Source: Enchytraeus crypticus
Taxonomy: Eukaryota > Annelida > Clitellata > Enchytraeida > Enchytraeidae
DNA: 64,000 nucleotides
Direction: 5' to 3'
Assembly (NCBI GenBank): GCA_905160935.1
Contig: CAJHZI010000206.1
Span: forward strand, 876,001-940,000
Below, piece by piece: positions 32,598-43,720 of this stretch. The position numbers were made by a program, and so were the translations under genes. The notes under the pieces were generated by a model that saw only the letters and a list, made by a program, of their open reading frames with translations, made no database searches and was not told the origin of the DNA. Positions within the stretch are counted from its first letter, which is position 1; each line of letters begins with the position of its first letter.

Positions 32598-33184
32598 AGC
32601 TGCTTTGATAGCCAACTTCATAGCTGCTTATAAACAACTTCATAGTTCCTTTATTATATATTATAACATTGAGATTCATGTTTAAATACTATCTTAACTT
32701 ATTTCACAGATGATCTAGTTTCGTGTCACTATGACACAATATAGCGTTTAATCATTATAAAAAATTTCACATTGCACATCTTGTAACATAATTTATCACA
32801 TTTTCACCTGGTTTGATAGTCACATTGTTCGTGTATCACACTTCTTGAACATAACTCGCTAAATCGTCAACGACTAAACTGACAAGAACTCGACAAGACA
32901 AGCAATTGCTAACAAAAATCTGAAAGAGAAATAAATTCTGCAATTAATTTTAAACCCGTTATATCCATGTGCTTATAACGTGACCATTGAAGATATTAAT
33001 AACTTGGATGAAGCTTAGGCTCCTGCAATTGGAATCACGCTAACCGAATTAAAATTGTACGATCTATTCTGCGTGATATTTTAGGAGCTTAGTGTGAATG
33101 TAAGGCTAGAAGAATTGCCAGCTTGGAGAGGGCAGAGGTATCGGTGCTTCTTTAAAAATTTCCATCATAGACTAACATTATGAT
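32598..33184. other. Intergenic, nothing recognised
   Basis: AT-rich unique sequence. The motif AACTTCATAGCTGCTT repeats near 32588-32640. Confidence 0.4.
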
Positions 33185-33582
33185 ATTTCCCGTATTGTGC
33201 CCGGGACACCGAGGAATTGACCAACCGCTAACTGCACATATCGTGAGAGGCGGCTGAGCAAGAGTTGAGAAAGGGCAATGAGAAACCACCTCAGAAGCCA
33301 TATTATTGCCAAGCTATAGACTACATTGATGGGTGGATAAGGTTCAACCTTTTGTCAAGGGATTAATTTGCTAATCTTGTGGTGCTTTGGCGCCTGTTTA
33401 TATAGAGTCTGCAAAAGCCGTCCCTGAAATAGCCATATGGCGAAGAAACGGACGTTAAATTCTTATTGATTGATTTATTGCTTGATCTCTGAGTGCTCTT
33501 ACTTGAGCTTGAAAGCAGTCTCAGAATGTGAATAATTACATTTACTTGGCAGAACATTAGACAAAGAGAGAGAGAGAGAGAC
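33185..33582 (+). mobile_element. Family C element interrupted by a family D element
   Basis: C blocks CCCGTATTGTGCCCGGGAC, GAGAAACCACCTCAGAAGCC and GCCAAGCTATAG run to TAATTTGCTAATCT. A D element (about 33375-33468, ending AGAAACGGACGTTAAATTCT) interrupts, then C resumes at CTGAGTGCTCTTA and ends in (GA)n. The flanks TTGCTAATCT and TTGCTTGATCT look like a target duplication. Confidence 0.75.
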
Positions 33583-34579
33583 CAACATTATGAAGTTAAC
33601 CGATCGTTTTTATAAAGATATCACTAAGCAATTTTGTCCAACCCCTTAAAACCTTCCCTTAGCTCAGACAGACGTAAAGACTCTAATAGACTTGTAGAAT
33701 TCCTGTCACGACATCGAAGTATCGTGTTACACAAACAATATAGAACTTCTTTGACATACTATACTCTGCTGATGTACAGTAATAAACTCCTGCAGAAAAT
33801 TTCAATTTACTGCGACTACTGAACGCACTAACAAGCTTCTTTCCATGCACAGGTATTGCTTCTATGCCTTGGGCACAGTAGCGAATATCATGTGTGTATT
33901 ATGAAACAGGCGAATATTAACGTAAATTCCTATAGAAATCGGTACGATATACAGTTAATAGAAGTATTGAATAAATGTACTATTTAAGAACATATTTACC
34001 ACATTGACTCGTCTATCTATTGGCCTAAAGAAAAAGAAAAAGTTTATGATAAACAGCGGCTCTATTACTTAGGGAAATTTATTCCTACGGTGCTTTCTTG
34101 GCTTTCTCAGTTCTTACTTAGTCATCTTTTATAACACATACAGTTTACGGCTGAGATATTATATAGCGGTGCAGAAACGAATGAGGACTTTGGAATGTGG
34201 TAAAATCATTATCTCAAGACAGACGAAGAAGGTTTTAACAGCACAAATGCAACAATATATAAATGTTATATTGTGCTTTGGACCCTGTCTTTGAGACATG
34301 CCATACAGATTGAAGGACTGAACTAGTGTTGCTGTATTATAGGTACAGGCAGCATGACCTAGTATAAATTGATCCTAACAGAATCATCACTGTTTGACCA
34401 AAATACTTTCCACTGACATATCCGCGTTTGTTGCCTTTTGTGAACACATGCAGTCTGCATACTATATATTCACGAGAAAAATAGAGCATCAAACACTGAA
34501 TGCTGTGTTTAGGAGTCGTCATTTGGTCTGAGCACAGAATAAATAGCAGTGAGTACTGACATGTAGTATAAATATATAT
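33583..34579. other. Intergenic, nothing recognised
   Basis: Unique AT-rich sequence, short frames only. Confidence 0.4.
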
Positions 34580-34602
34580 ACTGTATATATATATTTATAT
34601 AT

Positions 34603-34634
<32 letters not shown>

Positions 34635-34638
34635 ATGG
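34580..34638. repeat. (TA)n microsatellite
   Basis: Directly precedes a SINE A insertion. Confidence 0.9.
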
Positions 34639-34640
34639 TA

Positions 34641-34780
34641 TGGCTGGAGTCAGTAGCAATGTCGGTAAGATACTCGACCGCGGATCAGTATGTGCGGGGT
34701 TCAAATCCTGAGCTCGTCCGTCACTGACATCGCTTTCGAGTGAGGAAACTGACGTTAACATTAGCTTTTAGCTTTACTTT
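34641..34780 (+). mobile_element. Family A SINE
   Basis: Full length: TGGCTGGAGTCAGTAGCAAT, box B GGTTCAAATCC, GGAAACTGACGTTAACATTA. Confidence 0.87.
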
Positions 34781-36091
34781 ACGCACCTAGGCGGAGTAGC
34801 AGCATGGCGATGAGTTATTGGAAACATTAGCCGTGTGTAGTGAGCAGAGTTCAGAGGATTCATTGGGTTTATTTCACTCAGCTCCGCCTATTGAACCTTC
34901 TGTGGATTTCTGGGTTTATAGTTTTTATCAAGCGAAGGTAGCAATGTCGAGAAAATTTACAGATCGGGGCACAAATACACTCCTAGCGAAATCCTAAGAA
35001 CTCCGTTAAAGCTACATGTATTTTCACTACTTTTCCAGCCTTGTTAACGCGATGTAATTATATACAACTTGCGAATATTGCGGGCCGGAAAATATTGCTT
35101 GAAATTAAAATGGGTTGCAAAAGAAAAAAACATAAAAATTCATTTTAAAAAGACCATTTAACTTTTAGCAATCTATCTTTTTTCTGAAATTAATCGATAT
35201 TTCTTACTCATGCGTATTTTATTACTGAAGAAAAGGCAATGAAAAATTTATCTCAAAGAATCTTTATATTCTATGCGGTAAAGTTGTATTTATGATATAG
35301 TTGATGAGGGTTTCATATACTGCAGCTTATATGATATACCCCATTCAGACTCCGCTTTCATTGCATGACTGTAAAGGTAACACACTGTACTCTCTCTTAT
35401 GAATTTAAAAACTGCACAGAAAAAGGTATCAGGCTTATACCTACATGTATATTTTTGGTAAATGTACTTTTATAGTGTTGTTCTCAGTCTTGTACTAAAG
35501 TACTGGTTATTATTAGTATTGATGTTAGCTAAGGTTTATCGAGTCTTAAACAAGTATGCAATTGCTTCCTTACTCAGTAGTGTTATGTGATGTTATGTTA
35601 TGTTATGTTTAGTTATGTTATCTTATGCTATGTTGTGCTATATTCCATGTACATTAATCACAATTAAAAGTAAAACAAAGATTAAAGACACACATGTTAG
35701 TGTGTTAATTCCGCATCTCAACCGTCTTCAAAAAAAATTAAAGCTCTCAATTTATTTAAGATTCTTTGCAAAAAAGCAGATAAAAAGACTTGGGAAGAAC
35801 CAATCCAGTAAAGTGGCGGTGAGGAGTGGATTCAAGTGAACAATTAGCCGGTAAGTCTACTCAGACTCGATAGAAAGGCCTCGACTCGGTCATCCAAGAA
35901 ATGATATAGAAACTCGGCACAGCGTGAAATGAATTACAAACGCGATACTAGCGGCGAGCGAAGTGCGGTTAAGAAATATATCCAGAGAGCAGCGGCGAAT
36001 GTTCAGAGAAAGAAAAATTACTCGGAAAAATATCTATCTGGAAGAAATAGAGTAAGTCGACTAAGTTGCTGTCTAAATAAATAGCTAATCG
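34781..36091. other. Intergenic, nothing recognised
   Basis: Unique sequence with a short TTATG run at about 35580-35635. Short frames only. Confidence 0.4.
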
Positions 36092-36242
36092 TTTAGGTGG
36101 GTCTCTCTTAGTGCACTGCCTACTGGCAGGTCCATGGTATATAACGCCTCCACTTTGTAATGTGGATGCGTTATGCGTTGCGGAAGAGCTTTTCAAACTC
36201 TCTGAACCTCTTCACCTCCACATGGATACGATTTAGGTGGGT
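36092..36242 (-). mobile_element. LINE I-type 3' insertion with 11-bp target duplication
   Basis: TTTAGGTGGGT at 36092-36102 and 36232-36242 brackets a 129-bp reversed segment. It begins CTCTCTTAGTGCACTGCCTA, then GGCAGGTCCATGGTATATAA. This gives the exact ends of one insertion and shows that only a short (GA) tail was copied. Confidence 0.8.
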
Positions 36243-36285
36243 AATATAAATGAAATTAAAGTGGTTGCTACTGAGGATCTGGAAT

Positions 36286-36452
36286 CAATTTCCGGTAGAT
36301 CAGATCATATAAAGCAAATCTCGGACATTCACAGGACTGGTAAAATGGATAATTGGATAAATTGCCAAATGGTTGTGACATGTGGTATTAGAAGTGATAG
36401 ATATCAACAGGGATGATCATGTAACTATAGTGTGTGCTGAACTTCAACCTTC
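36286..36452 (+). mobile_element. Family B, 5' truncated
   Basis: TCTCGGACATTCACAGGACT, GCCAAATGGTTGTGACATGT and AAGTGATAGATATCAAC match the B body. Confidence 0.75.
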
Positions 36453-36560
36453 TATGAGGTACATATATATGAGCATATACCTACCTCAGCAGCAGCCACT
36501 TAAATGTAATGACATTACATACACATCTACAAGCTTAGCCATTTTTTAAGGGAAAACATC

Positions 36561-36562
<2 letters not shown>

Positions 36563-36613
<51 letters not shown>

Positions 36614-36639
36614 GTATATATATATATATATATATATAC

Positions 36640-36678
<39 letters not shown>
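36563..36678. repeat. (TA)n microsatellite
   Basis: TATATA with two CA/GT interruptions. Reaches the 5' side of the next SINE B. Confidence 0.93.
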
Positions 36679-36683
<5 letters not shown>

Positions 36684-36686
36684 ATA

Positions 36687-36890
36687 TAGTTTTAAATGAC
36701 AGATCCTGAGGTGAATTGAACCCTCGTGGGTTCGAATCCCAGCCGCGCTGATCTGAGAGTAATATCTCGGACATTCACTGGACTGGAAACAAGGAAATTG
36801 GAATAAATTGCCTAATGGTTTAAACATGTGTGGTTTTAAAAGTGATAGATATCAACATAGTTGATCATTTCACTATAATGCGTGTTTACT
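36687..36890 (+). mobile_element. Family B SINE lacking box A
   Basis: Starts TTTTAAATGACAGATCCTGA, has box B GGTTCGAATCCC, and runs to ACTATAATGCGTGTT. Confidence 0.8.
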
Positions 36891-37797
36891 TTTTATATAT
36901 AGTGCATCTTTCTCAATCTCATTTCCTAGCGGAAAATCTTAACCATTATACCACAATAACAACTACATTGTCAGCATCCAGACTAAAGCTATTGTGATAT
37001 AATTTTGATTTTTATATAATATATATATATATATAGATATAGGCCGTATATAACATTTTTCGCAAGAAAATTCTGTAGAAGCACGCAGTCAATAGCGATA
37101 AAGATGGGTGGTTTGATTAGAGATGATGTACTGGTCCGAGATTCGTGAAGTTAATAGCAGACTAATTAATCACAGCTCAGATATGTTTTTGCAATGATCT
37201 AAACTCAGATATCGGTGATAATTTTTATAAATAACTTCACTGAAGCGCAATTTAGTTTCATTATTTAAATCCACAATAAAATAATTGTGGTTTTTATTGC
37301 AATAACATGAGTATTAGACCTTTGTAGGAATATACAGATGAATATGCAAACACTGCAAACAAAATTGAGTTCCGAAATGGTGTGAAATATACAATGCTAA
37401 CACTTAGAGACATTTAGACTTTTGCCATCTTATTTTAATTTTATATTATACTGCTTAATTAAATAAGCTTGTTCATTTCTAACTGCAAACTTTTAAACAG
37501 TTTTTATGTGAAGGGTCCTCGCTTGTGCCTGAGGTATACCCTGATTTCTCACATTATATTTTGTTTATAACTCTATATGATAAGATGCTCTGTGGTTGCA
37601 AAAAAAGGATTAAATAAAAAAATTTAAAAAAATGAATCCAAAACAATACTTGTTGACAAATCAAACCGGCCACGTCCCTGGTGGATCTGTTTATGTATTT
37701 TTTCTCCTAATTCCTAATTTCGTACTTTCGACTTGGTGTGTCGTAGTCAGATCACTTGCATTTATAAATATTAAGTGGTCAAGTGATCGTCGTGGCC
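36891..37797. other. KDELR upstream region
   Basis: AT-rich. A reversed tRNA-like piece (GTGGTATAATGGTTAAGA) lies at about 36935-36955 and a TA run at 37018-37035. TTTATAAATA at 37759-37768 is a possible TATA-like element. No upstream exon recognised. Confidence 0.35.
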
Positions 37798-38436
37798 ATG
37801 AACATTTTCCGACTCGTCGGCGATCTGTCGCATCTGCTCGCGATCATTATACTGCTTATAAAGATATAGACAACTCGATCTTGCGCTGGAGTGTCAGGTA
37901 AGACGCAGATCCTGTTTGCGCTGGTCTACACGACGCGCTATCTCGACCTGTTCACAACGTTTATATCGGTTTATAACTCGAGCATGAAGGTCATCTTCCT
38001 CCTCTCTTCCTACGCCACTCTCTTTCTCATGTACTCCAAGTTCAAGGCAACAAACGATCGCAACAACGACTCGTTCAGGATTGAGTTCCTCGTCCTGCCT
38101 GTGACTGACCTCGCACTTCTCATCCATCACGAATTCAGCTTCCTCGAGATACTCTGGACGTTCTCTATCTATTTGGAGTCGGTAGCGATACTGCCGCAGC
38201 TGTTCATGATCAATAAGACGGGGGAGGCAGAGACGATAACTAGTCACTACCTGTTTGCTCTCGGTAGCTACCGCGGCCTCTACATCTTCAACTGGATCTA
38301 CCGCTACTACTCGGAGGGATTCTTCGACCTGATCGCCGTCGTGTCGGGCTGTGTGCAAACCGTTCTCTACTGCGACTTCTTCTATCTCTATATCACTAAA
38401 GTCTGGAAAGGCAAGAAACTTACATTACCGGCGTAA
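37798..38436 (+). CDS. KDELR: ER lumen protein-retaining (KDEL) receptor, single exon, TAG at Trp24 codon
   Basis: From ATG at 37798 the frame reads [17 protein letters not shown], then TAG at 37867-37869, then [18 protein letters not shown] and on to KGKKLTLPA and TAA. Apart from that codon it is 212 codons, exactly the family length. It is conserved across the seven-helix PQ-loop-like fold, with [47 protein letters not shown] and [12 protein letters not shown]. The protein cycles from Golgi to ER to retrieve proteins bearing KDEL-type signals. The ATG context is GGCCATGA, and a TTTATAAATA lies about 38 bp upstream. Third positions are GC-rich, unlike the flanks. No intron is present. TAG replaces the invariant Trp codon TGG, and the next residue is Thr instead of the usual Lys. 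It may be a young pseudogene or retrocopy, an edited or read-through gene, or a base error. Starting at a later Met would lose the first two helices. Confidence 0.88.
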
Positions 38437-39548
38437 AGAAGTTCAGACGCTGTATTGATGTGATCTCTGTCAACAGAAAAACTTTAAATGCTGAGTCACT
38501 CTGGAACATGGGAACAAAGCTGCGATCCAATGCGAGCAGCGCTTTGATTGTTTTTGCAGTGTTTAAATTATATGTATTGTAGTCGATTATAGCGAAGGTT
38601 TGTAAATGTTTTATGATTAATCTTGCTCTTGTTGTTGCTGTTGTTGACTTGAGCGCTTGTGTGATTTAAGCTGAAGTTAGAAAAACTTGAAGATGTAGTG
38701 TGGCGACTACTAATGCATGCAGCGACTAATGCAAGGTACGTGTGCATGCGTCGAGTGTGCACTACTGCACGTCTACTTTACTGTATGTGCTATGTGTGCT
38801 CTTGTTGCGCTTCTTGTGAATGAGCGCATTATAAACCCTGCGGTTGTAAATGGACCTCGCTGGACTGCCTAACTGCTAAGCCTCGTAGAGGGCTGTGCCT
38901 GTAGGATGTCAGAACCTCGGCCGTCAAGACTGGCTGAGCAACAACAACACGTATGACTGATTGAGTTTGTTCTATGACTGACTGATTGTTCAATGTGGCC
39001 TTGGACTTGAGGCTGTTCAGTAGTCGTTATAGTTCTGGTATGAAAGGTGCTGATTTATACATAACTGCTCCTTGTAGAGGCCCCTAACAACGTATTGTTG
39101 GATGAGAAAATGAATGGACTACCTATATTTCTACTGTATAATGATTCTTCGTTGAAGTACTGGACTTTGCAGTCTATTAATCTATTCTACCTTTTGTCTA
39201 TAATGATGTTGTGATAAAGTTAATCACACGTTTAGTTGATGCTGCTGCTGTGGTAACGACACAGCATTGATCACTGTGTGATTAAATTGTCGTCCATTAA
39301 CTGACTAATAGTAACCTTTACCTGATTCATCAGGTCTCAATCTGACGTCATACGTCAAGCCGTCGTGTTGCAGAAGAACTTTGTTTACGTTGATAAATGA
39401 ATTGATAGAGTTGAATTTGTTTAGTGAGAGAACTGTTGACTGATTGTTTATTATGAGACTTATTGTAGAATCGAGAGTAGTTGCATCATTCTGTTACTAG
39501 TCTTTTTAAACGAGGTGCTATTGATTGCGTAGCACTATGTACTGTTTG
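38437..39548 (+). other. KDELR 3' flank
   Basis: Not clearly repetitive and less AT-rich than the wider region, so it may be 3' untranslated sequence. There is no AATAAA; ATTAAA at about 39281 is the nearest variant. No A-rich tract directly follows the stop. Confidence 0.35.
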
Positions 39549-39770
39549 ACGGCGGGATTAGCGCACTTGGTTTAGTTGCGCGTCAATTGTCGAAGTTAAG
39601 CTGCATGGACCTCGGTTAGTACTTTGTGGGTGAACACCTTGGAAGACCGAGTGTTGGTAGAAGCTTAGGAAGGAAAAAATCCCAGGGTGATAGAAGGTTA
39701 TTCTTAAATCCGCGCCGGCTGCAATTGATGCGCCATCAAAAGGCAACGATTACTAATAACCATGGAGAGG
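39549..39770 (+). mobile_element. 5S rRNA-derived SINE
   Basis: 39592-39666 matches the 3' two thirds of 5S rRNA, including the internal promoter: GAAGTTAAGCTGCATGG, CGGTTAGTACTTTGTGGGTG and GGAAGACCGAGTGTTGGTAG. The 5' part is replaced by GGCGGGATTAGCGCACTTGG. The downstream sequence is unrelated to 5S, as expected for a 5S-derived SINE. The true end is uncertain. Confidence 0.7.
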
Positions 39771-39934
39771 AAAGAGGAAATGGGCATTAAACAAGCATCG
39801 GTGCTTCCTGACTCAGTGTGTCGTTATGTCTTATGTTGTGTTATTCAATAGTAGGATAAGAGTTATTAAAACTATGCTAAAAATCGGCAAGATATTACAT
39901 AGCCTCTTTTAGGGTTTTGGGAAATACTAATATC

Positions 39935-39973
<39 letters not shown>
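39935..39973. repeat. (TA)n microsatellite
   Basis: Abuts a reversed LINE I end. Confidence 0.93.
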
Positions 39974-39975
<2 letters not shown>

Positions 39976-40085
39976 TAGTGCACTGCCTAATGGCAGGCCC
40001 ATGGTATATATACATAACGCCTCCACTCTTCTCTGTCTTCCGCTTTCCTCATCATTTCCACATATGAGTGGGTCTTTAAATTATT
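39973..40085 (-). mobile_element. LINE I 3' end
   Basis: TCTTAGTGCACTGCCTAATG, GGCAGGCCCATGGTATATA and the reversed DREEWRRY-type codons. Confidence 0.78.
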
Positions 40086-40191
40086 TAGCACTATGCTTAA
40101 TCTCGGCCTGCCTATGCCAATATCATAATGGCACATTTTAATGGTGTACAAGCTGTCGAATTGACGCAAATACTATTGCAATTATGATTAT

Positions 40192-40300
40192 TTATTTACC
40201 CCGGGTGTATTGAACCCGGGGTTTGATCAAAATGATTCGAGCAATACGTGCTAAATCGCCGCCCGGCTACTCGAGGTTCTCTACTAAACGAATTGCCTAA
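40192..40300 (-). mobile_element. LINE H 3' end
   Basis: Reversed: GGGTGTATTGAACCCGGGGT, GCAATACGTGCTAAATCGCC and GCCCGGCTACTCGAGG. Confidence 0.75.
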
Positions 40301-40306
40301 GTAAAT

Positions 40307-40575
40307 TGAATTATTATTACTATTATTACTATTATTATTATTATTATTATTATCTATACCAGCGTCAGAAAGGGCATTCGGTTGGTGAGCGCCTAGGCTC
40401 CTGAAATTGCTACATTATTATTATTATTATCATTCGTATTATTATAATTTTTATTATCATCATTATTTTTATTACTATTAATATTTTTACCATCGTCAAC
40501 ATAGTTAGCATCATCTTCATCATCATCAGCATCATCTTCATTAGTATTGTAATATTTATCATTATCATCATCATT
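40307..40575. repeat. (ATT)n/(ATC)n array with a family E core
   Basis: ATTATT and ATCATC runs. Between them, 40353-40413 holds the E core CAGCGTCAGAAAGGGCATTC and GGTTGGTGAGCGCC. Confidence 0.8.
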
Positions 40576-40827
40576 TCAATGATTATTTCCACGTTACCTC
40601 GACGTATGTCATTATTATTAAACGATACCTGCCTTGAGGCACTATAATAACTTTAAACACATTTTCTCGGTTCAGCTTTTCTTGCAGAATTTTTTGTTAG
40701 TCTTTAATTACAGAAATGCCCAATTTCCTGGGTCTGATTTCCTGTGACTGATTGAATAGGACGTGACCGGAAGTACAATCAATGCATTTCACACTTGTAG
40801 TCAGTACTCTAACCAGTTTTACCCGTG
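40576..40827. other. Intergenic, nothing recognised
   Basis: Unique sequence, short frames only. Confidence 0.35.
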
Positions 40828-41139
40828 TTGCGTCCGGGCCACTGAAGAATAGACCAAAAGTAAACTGATCGTGTCGTAACAGAAGACCTAGCAAGAACTA
40901 TGGAAGAAAACAGAACCTAGCTCAGAAGCCATACTATTCCCAAGCTATTGGCCGATGTTTACTGAAATATGTCATAGAAGGTAGAATGGAAGGAGGGTAG
41001 AATGGAAAGAGAAGCAGAGGAAAACCAAGATAATGGATGTTAGCTGAAGATCCACTGATATATGGACATGAAGAGGAAAACGGAATACAGAGAAGAGTGG
41101 GGGCGTTATGTACCATTAACCTACCAGTAGGCAGTGCAC

Positions 41140-41176
<37 letters not shown>
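40828..41176 (+). mobile_element. Family C head joined to LINE I 3' end, with (GA)n tail
   Basis: 40828-40957 is the C head (CCCGTGTTGCGTCCGGGCC to CCCAAGCTATTGG). From about 40970 it continues as the LINE I C-terminus (ATAGAAGGTAGAATGGAAGG, GAAGAGGAAAACGGAATACA) and ends GCAGTGCACTAAG plus (GA)n. Looks like a chimera. Confidence 0.75.
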
Positions 41177-41179
<3 letters not shown>

Positions 41180-41327
41180 GTGTGGTAAAACTTAAGACAT
41201 TGTCTCATGATATTCAGGGAAGTGAAAATTCGACGATGAAATGTTCAACACTTAGTAATGAAACACATGAGGACGAAGCGTAAGTGACGCATAATACGAA
41301 TTACTTTAAATTGCCTATTCTAAAGAG

Positions 41328-41461
41328 CTGGTAAAGCTAATCTTAATGTCAGTTTCCTCACTCGAAAGCGATGTCAGTGACGGGCGAGCACAGGATTTGA
41401 ACCCCGCATAAACTGATCCGCGGTCGAATATCTTACTGACATCGCCACTGGCTTCCAGCCT
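41328..41461 (-). mobile_element. Family A SINE
   Basis: Reversed full-length copy. Confidence 0.86.
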
Positions 41462-42623
41462 CCAACGTATAATCTACGCTGTAAGCTACTGAAATATGAC
41501 ATGGAGATTACGTGTCTTATATTATAAGACACTGAGATACGACATAGACGAGTATATTATACTAGATGACACTGCAATATGACATAGAGATGACACGAGT
41601 GTCTTATATTTTTTCGATTTACTATGATGTCTTTTTTTATCTTACTTTTTATATTTGTACTTTTTGATTTGTTTTCTGTTATTTTTCTTCCTGTCAAATG
41701 TTGACGAATAAAGAAATAGATATTATAAGACACTGATATATGACAAGAGACGACAGGAATGATACTACACTACACTGAGATATGATGCGCTTTGTCCACC
41801 CATCACGTCACGGCATTGTTTGATGCACCGAGCAACCGCTTGGCTCGCAATAAGTGATCCGGGTCTCTCAGTCGATTGTCTCCTGAGACTCAAGGATTCA
41901 AGATCGATGACCGATATCCGCTCATTCATCCATCCATCCTTCCATCAATCAGTCAAGTAGACCCTACTCTAAGTTCCACGCGAGTATTTATCTTCTCACA
42001 TCATTTATCATCGTATATCTTTAGACTGTCCGAAACTCTCTCTATTGTGACAGCCTCTATAGCCCCACCCTCTACCAGCTGACTTCAGAATATCTTTCGT
42101 TTCTCTACTTGATCTTATTTCAGGTCCTTAAGATTTACAATTTTTCCATTCATCATGTAATATTGGCTAAAAGCATACAATGTGAATTAATATGTGCATA
42201 AAGATATATCCCAGCTAAATATGTAATGGAAAGACTCAAAGAGCCTCAGATAATATTGTGACTCAAATGTTGTGGATTACTTTTGAGTATTAAAAATACT
42301 TCTTTACTCATAGTACAGTACGCCCTATATGGTGTTTATGAATAGTAAAAGCCATTGATTTATGTAATGTTGTAATATACATGTGGTAAATGTTACCGAA
42401 AACAATTTTTAGTTTCATCTCTCTTGTATCTAGCCAATTAACTGTTTATGCTATATCTGTAATTTGTTATGTTGAGTCTGTTGGAATTTCTGTGCTGTAA
42501 CTTTCTGCGGTTGTCAGATTGAACGCAAATAAACGAATATATATTATTATTATTATTATTATTATTATTAAAGAATAACTACCTTGCTACTGATCATATT
42601 TAGATCACTAAATATGATCAGGA

Positions 42624-42626
<3 letters not shown>
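41462..42626. other. Intergenic with LINE/SINE tails
   Basis: 41465-41780 has loosely repeated GACACTGAGATATGACATAG modules. 41675-41722 is the 3' end of family K (forward). 42470-42571 is a LINE-like tail (GCAAATAAACGAATATATAT) with (ATT)n. No gene. Confidence 0.45.

Positions 42627-42687
<61 letters not shown>
42627..42687. repeat. (TA)n microsatellite
   Basis: Abuts a reversed SINE B. Confidence 0.93.
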
Positions 42688-42688
<1 letters not shown>

Positions 42689-42690
<2 letters not shown>

Positions 42691-42815
42691 ATGTCTGAGA
42701 CTTTGCTCTCAGATCAGTGCGGCTGGGATTCGAACCCACGAGAGTTCAATTCACCTCAGGGTCTACTATTTAAAATTCCATCTACACTGTAGCCACTACG
42801 CTTTTAAGACATTCT
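42689..42815 (-). mobile_element. Family B SINE, tRNA part
   Basis: Reversed: box B GGGTTCGAATCCC and box A-like AGCGTAGTGGCTACAGTG. Confidence 0.82.
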
Positions 42816-42922
42816 AAAATTATTTCATTGAAACATTGAGCAGTAATAGGCTTTATCGCAAAGTATGAGCCTCGTTTAGAATCTGATTAGAATTTTCCAG
42901 CATAAGCTGAATCTCAGAGTGT

Positions 42923-43061
42923 AAAAGCCGTAAAGCTAATGATAACGTCAGTTTCCTCACTCCAAAGCGATATCAGTGACGGGCGAGCCCAGGATTTGAA
43001 CCCCACACACACACTAATTCACCGTCGAATATCTTCTTGCAGAAAACGCCCCTGGCTCCAG
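42923..43061 (-). mobile_element. Family A SINE
   Basis: Reversed copy with small insertions near its 5' end. Confidence 0.8.
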
Positions 43062-43406
43062 CCAATGTGAGCCAATACTTTGCTCAGAAATCTGATTTTA
43101 TTAACTTGCATGGAGATTGAAAGAGAATGATCCGAGTGTTTCCTCTAGCACCCGTCACTTTGATTAAAGATGGCGTACCACACGGAGACCTTCTCGGCTA
43201 AATACAGTAACGAACCTGCAGACAGATTTTGTTGCAATATTGGCCTGTTGATATTTCAATATTATTGAATTCCTTTGTTCCTTTTGATCTAAGGAGTGAC
43301 TGGTGTCAAGAAATTCAATTTCATCTTGTTTCAGAAATAGAGTCAACCTGAAACTGCCATCGCTTCTCGGAACAAGATGAATACGCTAACTTCTCTTTAT
43401 CCTCTT

Positions 43407-43447
<41 letters not shown>

Positions 43448-43720
43448 TACCTGTCAAATGTCAGTCTTTAATCCATATTCTTACTCGTGATCTGTGTTCA
43501 CTCTTCTTAAAAGGCGTTATATAGAAGTAATGTGATTTCATCATACCGTTTATATCACTACTAGATTTTAAAATAACTATAAATATAACTTATAAAGTAG
43601 ATTTCTTTTACCTTCCTGTGGATCAAACCTAGCCGCCTCTTGCGATAGGAAAAGGATGCATTGAACTATTCTGCTGTGGTTGGAGAAACAATTCAAAAAT
43701 ATTGTAGTAAAATATAATGA
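43062..43720. other. Intergenic with CT microsatellite
   Basis: (CT)n at 43408-43448. Otherwise unique. Confidence 0.45.

Noticed and set aside
31512-32621. Long open frames on both strands (up to 369 codons of SHTL or YETV repeats)
   Set aside because: Created by a stop-free 12-bp array; composition is a direct translation of the repeat and several frames are open at once.
37894-38358. Reverse-strand 154-codon frame over the KDEL receptor
   Set aside because: Shadow of a GC-rich third-position coding frame on the forward strand.
39592-39666. Functional 5S rRNA gene
   Set aside because: The 5' third is missing and replaced by unrelated sequence.
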